Below, piece by piece: positions 1 to 12,712 of a stretch of DNA of 64,000 bases (position 1 is its first letter; each line of letters begins with the position of its first letter). A model generated the notes under the pieces. The model saw only the letters and a program-made list of their open reading frames with translations, ran no database searches and was not told the DNA's origin. The DNA is from Timema cristinae (Eukaryota; Arthropoda; Insecta; Phasmatodea; Timematidae): NCBI GenBank assembly GCA_039000515.1, contig JBCFYV010000100.1, positions 29,686,421-29,750,420 of the forward strand, read 5' to 3'. A program made the translations under genes and the position numbers.

Positions 1-115
1 TGTTGAAATGGGGGAGGTTTTCCACATGTGATTTATTGTTCTAATTTTCCCATCCCCTCTCCACTTCTTCTAAATTACCTTCCTCATTATCACCTAATAA
101 GCTAAGTCCTTAATC
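1..115 (+). mobile_element. SINE body fragment (tail-1 class), low confidence
   Basis: A stretch with a ggaggttttccaca-like start and a cttctaaattaccttcctca block resembles the middle of the C-type SINE body. The tRNA-like head would lie outside the window and the 3' tail is not recognisable. Confidence 0.3.

Positions 116-120
116 TTGTT

Positions 121-995
121 TATGATTAAAAAAAAAATTAATATGGGGTTTTGCTCCGATCACATACAATTTTCTCAATTCAAATTATTTTGCTTTCTTG
201 CTATGATTACAGCCGCGTAGATGATTGCAAACTAGTTTATATTCATATAAACAAAATACATTTTAAATATGATGCGTAAGTATTACAAACCCAATTTTAA
301 TAAATGTTTCGTCTATTTTATTAGTTTTACAACATGCTAAAGAAGGTATTACAATAACTTTATGCCATTAAATATTATAGGAATATTATTACAAGGAAAT
401 AAACCCTTCTACATAAAGGGATATTTGTATATTTGTATTGACAAAATGATAATTGAATTTGAGAATATTTATTTCAGTATCAAAGCTCTACTGCAATGCC
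501 CCCTTTTTACCAAAACCGTAAAAGGAATGGTGGTATCTTAACAACTAAAAACAAAGTTATGGGTGAGAGGGAATGTTTAAAAATCAGCCGGAACCTTTCT
601 AAAAAAAAACCCCATAAGTTATGATAGTTTTAAATAAAAATACTTTTTGGTAAAATTGGTAAATAAATAGATACAATTTTGAAACCCAGAAGGGAAACAA
701 CTAGAATAACAAAGGTAAATAAAAACTCAATTTTTGATAGCGAATTTGATATACAAAGGAAACAACTGCTCCCTTATTTAAATAAGATGTACCAGACTTA
801 GAATTGTAATGTTTATAATAAAGTATTGCCTTATCTGAAATATAAGGTATTTGCAATAAAAGGAAGCTACAACTTTCTTGATTTATAATTTCTCGTTAAG
901 CAAACCTCAAAAGCTGCACTATATATTAAAACATAATATCAAATGAAAAAATGGTCATAGCAAGGTATAAGCTCGTCGAATATTCTCACTTGCCA
121..995. other. AT-rich intergenic DNA, no feature seen
   Basis: All frames are closed by frequent stops. I see no SINE boxes, no inverted repeat and no tandem unit, only short A and T runs. 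Confidence 0.5.

Positions 996-999
996 ATAT

Positions 1000-1812
1000 T
1001 CAACAAATATTTTATGTCTTGAACAAGGAATAAATATATTTTAAAAAAAACTAGCTGAATTTATTCCTGAAGGAAATTTACCCCGTATTACAAACACAAA
1101 GACTTTACTAACATTAATCAAAGTATATTCTCGATAGGAAATAACCTAACATTGAGAACAATATACATATATTTTCCTGATGGAAATTAACCTAATGGTT
1201 ACGAAACATAATACATTTACTAAATTCAATTAAAGTATATTTCAAACATAATATCTTTACTTACAGCAATCAAAGTATATTTCCAATTGGAAATTACCTA
1301 ACATTGCAAACAATATCAATAAATTTCCCTGACGGCAAAATATTTAATATTCTAATTGTTATAATTTACAAACATTATTCAAATTATATTTCATACATAA
1401 TGACTTTACTAACATCAATTAAAGTATAGGTGACCTGGTGGTCTAGGGTAAGGTGTCAGACTTCTGTGCTGGTGGCCGGGTTCAATCCTCAGTCCGGCAC
1501 AGATTTATCTGATTTCCAAACCCTTCCTTCACCTCTGACAAGACATCTTGTGAATGTGGGGAATGCCAGGCCGCAGCCGTGGTTCGGATTCCACGTTAAA
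1601 CTGTAGGTCCTTCATTTCATCTCACAATCACCCTACCATTACACATTAGCGTAAGTGCGTATAACCCGAACGGGTAGTAAGACGTGGTGCCAATAATAAT
1701 AATAATAATTAAAGTATATTCTAGATAGGAAATGACCCAACATTGCAACAATATTAATATAACCTAATATTCCAAACATAATGAAGATTTAACAAATAAA
1801 CAATGTTTACAA
1000..1812. repeat. Degenerate tandem repeat, about 150-bp period, interrupted by a SINE
   Basis: The motif aaagtatat with the neighbouring block ggaaattacctaacattg recurs at about 1119, 1272, 1421 and, after the SINE insertion, 1711, giving a period near 150 bp. A half-unit echo sits at about 1232 and 1380. Units share blocks such as tttactaacat, caattaaagtatatt and cctgatggaaatt. The array has drifted and has no coding potential. A SINE-A copy splits one unit. Confidence 0.65.
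1429..1706 (+). mobile_element. SINE family A, full length, with target-site duplication
   Basis: The tRNA-derived head begins ggtgacctggtggtctagg (pol III A-box region) and has a B-box-like ggttcaatcc. It is followed by the A body (cccttccttcacctctgaca), tail-1 and a short (ATA)n run. The 12-bp sequence aattaaagtata flanks it at 1417-1428 and 1707-1718, so this is a bona fide insertion into the 150-bp tandem array. One G of the A box is missing. Confidence 0.9.

Positions 1813-2587
1813 CAAATATTGTGCTTACGTTTTGATTTGATGGCCATTACTAGCGTAGCGCCGTAATTCCTATTGCCGCCAAGAATGCCATATAAATCAC
1901 TCTGTGGCCTATGTACAACGCCCAATATTCTAGGAAAGGTGGTAAGTAAATAGGAGGCCCCTTATCACTTATGCAACTCCGGAACTAGCCCATCTGGCTG
2001 TTGGTAGAAGGCCTCAGTATATTCCAGAATATTCCTATTCCATCTGGAAGGTACTCGGTGGATTTCTGAACGAAGCCTCTCAAAGGTGTCGACGTCACTC
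2101 TGGCTCGCCCGTCAGTTGGACAGCTAAGCTCATTCGTGTCAGTCGGGCAAGTTTGATGGGGGTGCGAATAGGGTTGAATTGGTGCAAGGTGTGAACGGGG
2201 GGAGAATTTATCGTATTTAGAAATCAGACGTATCAAATAGTTCATAATATTAAACTTTCATTTAGGAAATATATATTTTGTAGAAATGTTTCAAGATATT
2301 AAATTATTATTAAATTGACTTAACTACTCTTGTAGTATAAAAAATGCTACCATACTTTGGAGTAACCATCAGTCCCTTGTTACCATTTCCAAAACATAAC
2401 TCTCGAGTTTGTTTAAAAAAGAAGGGCCTCTTAAACTGTTCACACATTCTTGGTTGATTACAATCTACACAGCTATAGAAAGGACATTTCTTGAGAATTC
2501 ATGACTTGTTATATATATATGAATGTTCAATATTAATTGTCAAACCTCATGTGTCCCCGTTTATTTGTATTAGTGGAAAGGTTTGGA
1813..2587. other. Intergenic DNA with a GC-richer patch
   Basis: Positions 1985-2245 are richer in GC than the surroundings and carry an 86-codon minus-strand frame with no recognisable domain. 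It may be a remnant of coding or regulatory sequence. The rest is AT-rich with no repeat I can name. Confidence 0.3.

Positions 2588-3592
<1,005 letters not shown>

Positions 3593-3659
3593 TATTAGGT
3601 GACGTTATTTTTAAAGACGCGGACAACTTGGCAGAGACAATAGCTAAAACACAAGGTCA

Positions 3660-3922
3660 GGAGTTTTATTTTTTTAACTTTATTTGAGGTACAACGTGCA
3701 CTTTCTGAACAGACTTATCATACCGGCACATGACTTATAAACTAACTAAAATCTAGAACCGATACCAGACACAACACACAACACCTGGTCGCTAATAACT
3801 CATCGTTGTGAAAATAGAAACCTAAATTTCACTAGTGATAATATTTTCCTTCATGACAAGGAATTGAGCGCGGGATCTATAGATCACTATGCAGACACGC
3901 TACCGACTGAGCTAAAATAATA
3660..3922 (-). mobile_element. SINE family D, antisense
   Basis: Read on the minus strand, a tRNA-like head with tagctcagtcggtagcg at about 3900-3920 is followed by the D body (tcacaacgatgagttatt) and tail-2 ending in T-rich plus-strand sequence at 3664-3690. 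It matches the other D copies at 33.1 and 55.3-55.9 kb in block order. Confidence 0.7.

Positions 3923-3956
3923 AACAGTTGAGGTGTTAAAGCTATAACAATTTATA

Positions 3957-4200
3957 TCAACGTGGGATTGTGGGGATCGTGAGAAAAGGGAAATGTTTTT
4001 ACAGTTTTTATAGAAAACATATTTTGTGCGAAATAAATATTTCTTAGTACAAATATATATTTGATTTTCTTCACGTGGTGATATTAACAGTTTTTGAATA
4101 TCTTTCAAGGGTGTCCTGGAATTAAGTTACAACTTTCTCTCTTCATGTAAACAGTTTCTTATCTAATTACACTATGCTTATGACAGATATTCAAGAAATA
3957..4200 (-). mobile_element. Foldback element (TTAA family), one arm lost
   Basis: Contains the arm motifs gtggggatcgtgagaaaa, aaatgtttttacagttttta and gtgatattaacagttttt, and the central block acaactttctctcttcat in the order of the 21.7-kb copy read in reverse. The second arm is missing after gatattcaagaa near 4198. 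Frames over this region carry no known domain. Confidence 0.65.

Positions 4201-4522
4201 AAGCATTGAGTTTGGAATGGGGTCAACTCAGCCTCTTGGGGACCAATGAGGAGTTACTTTAATTTAAAAAAAAAGTAGCTTCTCTGGTCCATAAAACTGA
4301 GATTAACGGTTTGAGGGTTCGTTGTGATGACCACATGACACCCTCTATCTGACAAAGCTGGCACTATCTTAGACAACAGACAGTGGCCTCTCAGCCTCGG
4401 TTGATTGTGGGCTAACGCCATAGAGTGGAAGTCAAGGTATAAAATGAGCTAGAGATTTGGGTCACTAGGTCATGAAAAGAGTATGTTTAGGGTCACGATC
4501 AAAAATGTTTGGGAAACACTGC
4201..4522. mobile_element. Possible hAT-type element remnant
   Basis: The right edge ggtcacgatcaaaaatgttt followed by gggaaacactg resembles the end of hAT elements whose termini read cagtgtttcccaaac. No partner terminus or TSD was found, so this is only a fragment call based on end similarity. 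Confidence 0.25.

Positions 4523-4544
4523 TATAGCTTATCTACCTGCTCGC

Positions 4545-4768
4545 GTTATATGCTTACATTCTAATTACTTTAGGAATTTTAAGGATGAGTAAAGATATAT
4601 TTAGAGGAAGTGTACCCCATTTGCGGGAAGGGAGTATGGAAAACTATTTCGGGAAAAAGCCCTCAGCACATCCAACCGAGATTCGAACCCCGATCTCCCC
4701 TTCAGCAGCAGTCTAGTCTATTGCAATAGTAGCACCTTAGACCCTGTGGCCATCGAAGTGGATTATGC
4545..4768 (-). mobile_element. SINE family C, antisense, tail worn
   Basis: Reverse complement shows the C head (atggccacagggtctaagg, ggttcgaatctcgg) and body (tacacttcctctaaatat). Tail-1 is not recognisable at the low-coordinate end. The divergence suggests an old copy. Confidence 0.7.

Positions 4769-5055
4769 TATAGTTGAATAACACAAACACTCAATCATAG
4801 CGTCATCTGGAAATATATGTTAATTTAAATCCACACAATATGCTAATTTTATTAATATGTTATTTCTATTTGCACTCAATTGTCTGAACATGCTATCCGA
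4901 AGAAGTGATAAACACAACCATTTCAGATGTAAGTAATCTACCACTTAATTAAGAATACCAAAACCTATACATTTTCTTTCCTAACCAGGCTTGGAATAAA
5001 ATATTTTTAGATGAATAGGCAGGGGATTTACTCAATCATATAAGGCATTGTTAGG
4769..5055. other. AT-rich spacer
   Basis: No reading frame, repeat or motif I can support. Confidence 0.4.

Positions 5056-5063
5056 GCTCTGGG

Positions 5064-5687
5064 TAAGGATGTGGTATTGTATGAAAAGTATCGATACTGT
5101 ACTCATTTAAAGTATCGTAAGAAAAATATCGATACCGTACTAGTATCGAAAGAAAAGTATCGATACATTAGTTATCAGTAGTGCCATTTTAATCTGGAAA
5201 AATGATTTTTTACCAAATAAGTTAATGATTTCAACTCTTGCATAGTAATAATAACAATAATAATAGCATTTTCATATTTATTTAAACATTGACAATTATA
5301 ATGATCTAATCATGTTACAGGTCTATCGCGTCTATGTCATGTGTTGGAACTTGGAAGGTATGATTGAGACTATTATAAAATGGATATTATAAACGGTTTT
5401 ACCATACCAGCTTTCAAAATGTCTATGAAAAGATGGCTGTTGGAAAGAGATTTAATAGCTAAATATTATTAGTAATATATTTTTTCAATCTATTCTGTAC
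5501 CCTTCTTTAACCCTAGTAAACATTTAATCCCAGCATGAGTGAAGACAACAAAAAAGTTGTTTCTTTAGATACCGATCCGACACCGGGGTGTGAGTACTAA
5601 TAACAGTGAAAGTATCGAGTTAAATACTAGTATCAAAAGGAAATTATCGATATTATTAAATTATCGATACTTTTTTTCACATCCATA
5064..5687. mobile_element. Non-autonomous hAT-like element with TATCGATA-rich ends, copy 1
   Basis: The termini are inverted: taaggatgtgg at the left and cacatccata at the right. They are flanked by gctctggg (5056-5063) and gttctggg (5688-5695), an 8-bp TSD with one mismatch, as expected for hAT transposition. Both subterminal regions are packed with atcgata/tatcgatac boxes (5088-5165 and 5565-5675). The right third matches the copy at 22.2 kb in inverse orientation, including aacatttaatcccagc and ggtgtgagtact. 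There is no transposase frame, so it would need a transposase in trans. Confidence 0.8.

Positions 5688-5695
5688 GTTCTGGG

Positions 5696-6605
5696 GTCTG
5701 AAACACATTCAAAATGTAAACTAACAATATTACATTTGAAGGGTTTCTGGTAATAATATATTATGCCACGAAATATAGGGTGGGACGGGAACAATTGCAC
5801 ATTTGTGCTGAAGAAAGGGATGGAAAAACGTGCTGAGGTTTGCCTGACGTCCGGTAGAGCTCACCTGAGCGACATTATCTTAAAAAAAAAAAAGTGGGAT
5901 ATGTAGTTTGCTTTTATTTAGATAGTTAATATTTACTTTTCAATTAAAGTGTTAATTTTCAAGTTACTAAACATTTAAATTGTTTCATCCTTGCCCTGTA
6001 GTTTAAAAAAATAAATACTTCTAAGCCTAAATACATTTTTTTTAGCCCTAGTTTGATAAATTTATCCTTAGAAATGTGTTTAGGTGTCGTGTATAGATTC
6101 GAGATATTCCAATTTAAACCATGAGCTTTAATGCGCCTTTGTAATAGGATCGGGCAAATGAAAGATGCGATATCAAAATACCATATCTTTCAAATGATAA
6201 AATTAAAGTAATCTCTATAGTAGCTAAATGGAAGTCTACTCATAAATAAGATGTAAAGAATAATGGGAAGTAAATCTCTGTGCAGCAAGGAATCACGTCT
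6301 GACAGGATCCTAACTCTGTGAAGAATGAGAGGTATAGGGGAAAAGGATGTTCTTTATCAACTGTAGAAATCTCATCATTATTTGAATCGTTCATTCGGAA
6401 CGATATTTTTTTTTCTTCGACGCCGTTAGAATCTTTTAGTGTGAGGCTGAAGTGGGGTTAGTTATCGGGAGGTGCCCAATTGAATCACAAGGTAGATCAT
6501 GTGGTCCTTGACGTTACGTTGTGTTGGCGAAAAAAATGGAATATGTTCAGCGAAAACTTGGTAGGAAGGCCTTTTTGGAAAATACATTTTCTTTACGTCC
6601 AACAT
5696..6605. other. Intergenic DNA, no feature seen
   Basis: Moderately AT-rich with short homopolymers (A11 near 5881). No SINE boxes, LINE codons or TIR pair were recognised. Confidence 0.4.

Positions 6606-6613
6606 GGGTAACA

Positions 6614-6621
<8 letters not shown>

Positions 6622-6657
<36 letters not shown>

Positions 6658-6790
6658 GCACCGCGTCTTACTACCCGTTCGGGTTATACGCACTTACGCT
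6701 AATGTGTAATGGTAGGGTGATTGTGAGATGAAATGAAGGACCTACAGTTTAACGTGGAATCCGAACCATGGTGGTGGCCTGGCATTCCCC
6622..6790 (-). mobile_element. SINE family A, 5'-truncated, with TSD
   Basis: On the plus strand a (TTA)n run is followed by reverse-complement tail-1 and the A body, ending at ctggcattcccc. The tRNA-like head is absent. aacattttatta flanks the insertion at 6610-6621 and 6791-6802. The truncation point, ggggaatgcc on the SINE strand, recurs exactly in the 38.5-kb copy. Confidence 0.88.

Positions 6791-6805
6791 AACATTTTAT
6801 TATAG

Positions 6806-7005
6806 GCGTCACTATCTCAATAGACTAAACTGCCGATGACGGGTAGATCAGGGCTCGAATCCCGGTCGGGTGTACTGAGGGTGGTTTTTTCTAAACTATT
6901 TTCCACCATGCTTAGTTCACTCGACTGTGATTCGAACCTCAATCTCCCCGACATTATAAGTCCAGTTCATTGCGAAAATGATGCCGAAGTGAGTTTACCG
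7001 TGTTC
6806..7005. mobile_element. Two SINE head fragments in opposite orientation
   Basis: Positions 6806-6890 read as a plus-strand C head (ggcgtcactatctcaataga, gctcgaatcccggtcgg). Positions 6920-7005 read as the reverse complement of a related head (ttcgaacctcaatctcccc). The join looks like an inverted rearrangement or two truncated insertions. A frame through it is an accident of the SINE sequence. Confidence 0.6.

Positions 7006-7094
7006 TTGCTATAGGCCTACTCTCTGTTTCGTCAAAAATTTATATATATATTTAAAAATATGTTTCAACCCAATGCTACGTTATTTAACTTAAA

Positions 7095-7308
7095 AGCTGG
7101 TTTAGTATGGATTACCAGTGTCGGAGAGGTCATGGTTTGAATTCCGGTTCGATGTATCGAGTTTTTTTTCTCCAAATGGTTTTTTCTTTTTATCCATAAA
7201 AATGCGGGTTCATTAAGTAAACATTTTACCTTCCTAATCCCCACCTCAATATCGTAATTAATATATGAATTTATCCCGAACGGATAATGAGATGCAACAT
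7301 TAAATACA
7095..7308 (+). mobile_element. SINE family C, degenerate
   Basis: Head remnant (gtttgaattccggttcgatg), body (aaatgcgggttcattaagta, ttaccttcctaatcccc) and a worn tail-1 (cccgaacggataatgag). The A-box part of the head is unrecognisable. Confidence 0.65.

Positions 7309-7384
7309 AAACTTTAAGCCAAGTTATTTATTCATCATCGTTTAAGCTATGTTCACATCTAACAACCCACCCTATATAATTGCA

Positions 7385-7535
7385 TTTAATTATATTAGTG
7401 AGACAAGAATAATGAAGGTTAAATTTGAGAGGAAATATAACCACGTTTGCGTGGAGGGAAAGCTGGGAATTATTTAAGAAAACTCCCGTCATTAAACCCA
7501 AGCTCGACCTTCCTATAATCAGAAAACCAGACTGG
7385..7535 (-). mobile_element. SINE body fragment, antisense
   Basis: The blocks gaaggttaaatttgagagga and cgtttgcgtggagggaaagc match the reverse complement of the B/C body. 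Head and tail are not convincing. The 111-codon minus-strand frame here is a by-product. Confidence 0.5.

Positions 7536-7679
7536 AAGCGCTTTACACTTTGGTTTGCGTGCCTACCGTTGTGATCCCCCCCCCACCCCTTTTGGGTTCT
7601 AAATAAGTGCCTCTTTTCAATATTTATTGACTTACGGTGTGAGCCCCAATGTATATTAGACAAAATGTAATAAATAAAT

Positions 7680-8730
7680 AAAAAATAGCAAACAAAGTTG
7701 TTTATTTATAATAAAAGACTACACATTTGTTTGGAATTGTTTTATCAATAATTTAAATGTTATAAAATTTAATAAAATGTTTCAATCCAAAGAAAATACC
7801 GCTAATTTAGCTTTTAAAAAAAATATATTTGGTCTAGGTTTTTTTTTTTACTTGGAACACTGATCTGATATATTTCAACGTCATATTATTGTACTAATGT
7901 ATGTTTATAATTTTAAATGCTTTTTTTTTTCTAAACAAAACTAATTGTGAAAATTAAGCTTATTTGCTGTGACTTTCCATTCCCCCACTACTTATTTGTT
8001 CCGCGTTTTACTATTTATCTTGAGCTATCCGTACTAATTTGATTAAGTGAAAGCGAAGGAGATACAATTGGTGAAAAATGTCTCCACAATTTCTAGGAGA
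8101 GAACGTCGTAATACTATTAGATGAAATCACCCTGGGTATACACCCATCCAGGCTTAGAACCATTGACCGGCAAGCCAGACTAAACATGACTGCCTCCGGT
8201 GCGTGTAGTTTCCATTCCCGTTGTCAATGTGGACTCCCCTAATTTAATTCCCCACCTCTCTCTTCCCGCGTGTGTACACAATCTCTCGCCTATACTCTTA
8301 GCTAGAGGCTAAATAGCAGTCCGCCATATTGATATCAACAGTTCCAGACTCCACTCCACTTAATATAAGCCGCAGTTCGTGTTAGAGATTTCTCTTATTG
8401 TGCTTTTTTGGTTTTTTCTTTAGTGCTTTTTCTTTTTTACCTTGGGGCGTAGCCGGTCTTGCGTTAAATGAAGCGTCTCGCAAATAAAGAGGACAGGAAT
8501 GTAGAGAAGAAGAAATATAAATAAATGAAAATAGAATGGTTCTTCTAAAACTGTAAATTTATAATTGTAAAATATATCTTGTTTAATGTAAAATGGGGTA
8601 GAATAAATTCAAGCATTTTTTTCCAGCGTCTTCTAAATGTATAATCTATTATTATTTTATTTCAAGAATATTTCTGTAACTACCTAATATCTACATAAAG
8701 GGATTTGGAATGGTAAAAGTAAAGCTAAGA
7680..8730. other. Intergenic DNA, no feature seen
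   Basis: AT-rich with several T and A runs. Positions 8105-8460 are somewhat GC-richer but show no tRNA-like box structure, coding frame or repeat partner that I can support. Confidence 0.35.

Positions 8731-8734
8731 GTAA

Positions 8735-8905
8735 GTGTACCTTAAATTACGCGAGGAGAGAGTGGTAAACCAATTATTAAAAGAAACAATTAAAAACCTC
8801 AATACACTCGGCTAGGATTCAAGCCCCAACCCTTTGTCACCGTGTGAAACTAGACTAGAAAAGGCTGACACCTTTGTATATGTGCCCATCGGTACGGGGT
8901 TCAAC
8735..8905 (-). mobile_element. SINE family C, antisense, degenerate
   Basis: Shows reverse-complement body (aagtgtaccttaaattacgc, gagagagtggtaaacc) and B-box region (actcggctaggattcaagcc). The 3' tail is missing at the low-coordinate side. Confidence 0.6.

Positions 8906-8934
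8906 GCATACTCTACTAGAATGTTATTATTTTA

Positions 8935-9092
8935 TTTTTAAAGCAAACTTTATTTTATTAAATTTATGATTCGGAAAGCTACTTTTATCAATCAGATGAA
9001 ATAAAAAATAAAATAAAATGAATGCAATAAAAATTGAAGCTGTGACCTCTAGAATAGTAAGTAGTGACGCTACCAACTGAGCTAAGATTAAA
8935..9092 (-). mobile_element. SINE family D relic, antisense
   Basis: The block gctaccaactgagctaagat at 9070-9090 is the reverse complement of the D tRNA-like A-box region. The T-rich plus-strand start at 8928-8960 may be the worn tail-2. The body is heavily eroded. Confidence 0.35.

Positions 9093-9312
9093 GTTGATTT
9101 ATAATGTAATTTAAGTCGGTGTATTTCGCTTTCAAATAAACAAAGGTCTTACTCAATATTAATTTTAATCAATGACCGCATTGTACATCTAATTGGTACA
9201 ATACTATATTTTTCTTTAGATATTATATTTTGTACAATGGCGCTTTTCTTCTTACAATATATTTCTCGGAAAGACCCTACAGAAGGGGAAAGGACCGTCC
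9301 ATTTGGTTTTAT

Positions 9313-9608
9313 ATTATTATTATTATTATTATTATTATTTTAGCACCGCATCTTACTACCCGTTCGGGTTATACGCACTTACGCTAATGTGTAATGGTAG
9401 GGTGATTGTGAGATGAAATGGAGAACCTACAGTTTAACGTGGAGTCCGAACCACGGTGGAGGCCTGGCATTCCCCACATTCACAAGATGCCTTGTCAGAG
9501 GTGAAGGAAGGGTTTGGTAATCAGATAAATCTGTGCTGGAACCGAGGATTGAACTCCGGACCCTCAGCACAGAAATCTCACACCATACCCCTAGACCACC
9601 AGGTCACC
9313..9608 (-). mobile_element. SINE family A, full length, antisense
   Basis: (TTA)n, reverse-complement tail-1, the A body and the complete head ending ctagaccaccaggtcacc. Flanks ttggttttat (9303-9312) and tttgttttat (9609-9618) form an imperfect TSD. The B box reads ggttcaatcc with one change. Confidence 0.88.

Positions 9609-9618
9609 TTTGTTTTAT

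Positions 9619-10560
9619 GTTGCTTTACTAGATAGACAAGTCTCGTTTCGCATGATATCTTGCTGGCGAGTAAGATCCACTAGCTAGTCGCTAATGTGAC
9701 GTCAGCTCTCGCAGTTCAGAAGTTTCAAAATTAGACTTTTGCGAGATTTCGAACGAGTAAACGGTAATCCGCCAGCGACTTGCTATTCACAATTTTCAAA
9801 ACTAGGGCCCCAGGAATGTATATTTTAAAACTAGACAAGCAAAGAGGATACAAAGTTCAATAACTACATTATCTTCTCATCCTGACAACTGCGGGTTGAA
9901 ATATTTATTCATTTATAAAATATCGATATTATTAAAAAAATATACTTATTCAGGATTAATGCCTTAAAATGACTAAAAAATTATGACCAAATATGACCTA
10001 TAAAATATAAATTTATACAATAAGGGGCTTATGAACAGTGGTGGACCCTGCTTTTAAAAATGATTCAAGTGTGTGTCAAATGGCATGTTCAAAAAATAAG
10101 TACAAATTTATTTGAAATATGTTCTAGACTAAAGAATCGCACTGACAACAACTTTCTATAGATGGCGTGAACGTCCCTATTGTTACATAGTTCACTGAGC
10201 TGTGCGAGAAAGAAAGACATTTTCAAGAACAATAGTTTTAGATAGCGGATATGTGTGAGTGGTATGGACATAGAAGGGAAGAGAATTAAAACTAGAAGGT
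10301 GAAATACTCCAAAGGAAGGGGAAAGCAAACGAGAACTGGGACGAGAGATTGTGAGAAAAAGAGGAGGTAGGAAGAAGGATATGGGATTGAAGAGGATACA
10401 GAATAAGTATGATTTTGTGTGTGAGGATGGCCAGTAGAAGGAATTATGTTAAAATAGGCTTAAGGACAAAGGTGAATGCAATGGCGCACCCGTGAAAGGC
10501 GGGAGGAAATAAATGGAGCACTGAAATGTGGGTGAATAAATTTAAATCTATATTTTTTAG
9619..10560. other. Intergenic DNA, no feature seen
   Basis: Positions 10230-10500 are purine-rich and could be eroded LINE sequence, but I see no diagnostic codons. No SINE boxes or paired termini found. Confidence 0.3.

Positions 10561-10563
10561 TCT

Positions 10564-11090
10564 AATAGTCAACTAATTTCAATAAATTTGTCAAGCGAAG
10601 ACATCCAAATAGCTTCTAGAGGCATCTAATTTTTAAAAATTTGACAATCAAAGAATACTCTCAATAGCTTATTATTATATTATTATTATTATATATTAGC
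10701 ACCGCGTCTAACTACCCGTTCGGGTTATACGGCACTTGCGCTAATGTGTAATGGTAAGGTGATTGTGAGAATGAAATGAAGACCTACAGTTTAACGTGGA
10801 AATCCGAACCACGTTAGAGCCTGCATTCCCCATTCACAAGAGGTCTTGTCAGAGGTGAAGAGGGTTGGTAATCAGATTAAATCTGTGCCGGACGAGGATT
10901 GAACCCGCCGCCAGCACAGAAGTCTGACACCTTACCCAGACCACCGGGTCACCAATAGCTTATTGAGTCATCTAAATTTTTGAAAAGTTTCCAACCTGAG
11001 ACCACTCTAAATAGCTTCTAGAATCATCCCCTTTTTGTTCTAAGGAAAGACCCTACAAATAGCTTCTATCTATATTCTAAATATTATTAT
10564..11090. repeat. Minisatellite, unit about 44-56 bp, split by a SINE
   Basis: The motif aatagcttct or aatagcttat starts units at 10608, 10663 (10954 after the SINE), 11010 and 11058, with an eroded unit at 10564. Units share gcatctaatttttaaaa. Unit length varies between 44 and 56 bp. 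Confidence 0.65.
10674..10952 (-). mobile_element. SINE family A, full length, antisense, in a minisatellite
   Basis: Reverse-complement tail-1, A body and head ending cagaccaccgggtcac. The perfect 12-bp TSD caatagcttatt at 10662-10673 and 10953-10964 is itself the start motif of the minisatellite unit. Several single-base deletions are present. Confidence 0.9.

Positions 11091-11630
11091 TATTTTTTGT
11101 TGGAAAGGGTCCTTGTTCTCCCCTTCAGGCTGGAGGGCAAACCTATTTAAGACACACCTTTATTTTTGCTAACCTCCTCCTCCAACGTCCTCTCTCACCC
11201 AAAATTTAATCAGAAAACAGAGAAAGGAATAGGATGAGAGAAACTCTATTTGATATAGAACAAACAAACACTAAGAAAAAGAGAACAAGCATACTGTGAG
11301 GAAAGGAGGGGGAGAGAGGGGGGGATATGTAGGAGAGGATCGCATACAGATTGATTATGGTGTTATAGAAGTGTATGGAAAACATTCCCTTTTATGATTA
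11401 CACTTTCAAATTTGAAGACGCGCTTCACTAAAACGTGTTGTATGTGTTCCTTTAGAAGCTCGTGTAGTAGCTACACCGTGAGGTAAACGTAGGAGTAGTA
11501 GGGGGGTAGAAAGACCTGCTCTAAATATGGCCATAAGGTGCAGATATTCTTATGAAATTCTGAGAGATTTGAAGGTAAAGACGTGTCCTGGAAGAACCAT
11601 AAGAAAAGTTGTATAATAAGTTCTAGGTTA
11091..11630. other. Purine- and pyrimidine-rich intergenic DNA
   Basis: Contains a C/T-rich then an A/G-rich stretch (11100-11340). I see no coding frame, paired termini or SINE boxes. Confidence 0.35.

Positions 11631-11632
11631 AT

Positions 11633-11886
11633 CTGCTTTGGTGTCCACATGGTCTAAGGCGTCACTCTCATAATGAATGGATTATCAGTGACAGTAGAGT
11701 GGGGTTCAAATCCCGGTCAGGTGTACTGAGGGTGGTTTTCCCTAAATGTTTCTCCAATTTCCCTCAATGTGAATGCGTGTAAACATCTTCTAAAGTCAAC
11801 CTTCCTCATCCATAACTCATTAGCGTAGTTAGTACAATTGCGTTCAACCTGAACAGATAGTAAGACGTGGTGCTAAAAATAAAATA
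11633..11886 (+). mobile_element. SINE family C, full length
   Basis: Head (gtccacatggtctaaggcg, ggttcaaatcccggtc), body (gtcaaccttcctcatcca) and tail-1 (agatagtaagacgtggtgct). Flanks aagttctagg (near 11619) and aaattcttgg (near 11888) may be a worn TSD. Confidence 0.85.

Positions 11887-11889
11887 AAT

Positions 11890-12415
11890 TCTTGGTGTAT
11901 TTCCTTCGACACACTTCTGTGGAATGTAAATAAATCTAGTGTTGAAGTTTTAACATATGTTATATGGCTATAGATCCTACATTAAAATAAATAAATATTA
12001 ACTTTCATTTTTAAGAAAATATTAATTTCAGTTTAAAAATTCTCTAATAAAATAAAATTAATCATAAAAATGGTGTCATAGCAGTTGAAAAAAAGTCACA
12101 AATGTCCCAATAAAAAAACTTAAATATTTTCCCACTTTTGTCTTCAAATTTATAAGAAAATCATTAATATATAATATATTTTTAACTATTAGATACAATA
12201 TTTTCTCCTAATCTTAAAACGTTATTAGATAAAATAATTTAAGTCTTTGTGATTCGCCTGTCTAAATATCGATCAGTCAATAGTGTATATAAACTTATAT
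12301 GACTGACTGTGACTGTGGAGTTTTTACTACTACTATAATCTAGCGATGAAATTAATAAACTATTAAATACAAAAAATAAAAGCTATATTTATCACGATAA
12401 TTATTTACGTAAACT
11890..12415. other. AT-rich intergenic DNA
   Basis: No supported feature. A short inverted motif (cgatcagtcaatag and ctgactgtgact, about 12268-12320) is too imperfect to call. Confidence 0.35.

Positions 12416-12417
12416 AA

Positions 12418-12710
12418 TCTCTATTAATAAAATGAAGTGTTTGTATATCTGTATGTCTACCTGTCATGAGCATTACGCGATTACTATCGCTCCTAGGGGT
12501 CTGAAATTTAAATATTAGTAGTCCCTGTGACGGAATTTTAAAATTTATATTAGTGTTTTTTTTAAATAAACTAAGAACCGGATCGGAAGAAACAAAATGA
12601 TTTATTTCCCCAGCTGTTTGAATCAAAACCAGGGTAAACACGCAATCTATTGCTATATAAGTAGAATCCATTGCATGGTTACCCAGGGGAACGTCGGGTA
12701 CTCTTGTTAG
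12418..12710 (+). mobile_element. Helitron-like non-autonomous element
   Basis: Begins TC (tctctattaata), runs through tgtttgtatatctgtatgtc and cgctcctaggggtctgaaat, and ends ggaacgtcgggtactcttgt then tag, followed by t. A TC start, an ACCC...GGGT hairpin-like end and insertion between A and T with no TSD fit Helitrons, although the 3' CTRR reads TTAG. A second copy with similar block order lies at 17788-18046. There is no Rep/helicase frame. It could instead be another type of interspersed repeat. Confidence 0.45.

Positions 12711-12712
12711 TA

Noticed and set aside
1985..2245. 86-codon minus-strand frame in a GC-richer patch
   Set aside because: No recognisable domain, no splice context and no codon pattern that sets it apart; described only as unassigned DNA.
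9640..9800. Possible inverted-repeat element (cttgctggcgagtaag / cagcgacttgctattc)
   Set aside because: Pairing is short and patchy, and no end motif or TSD could be placed.
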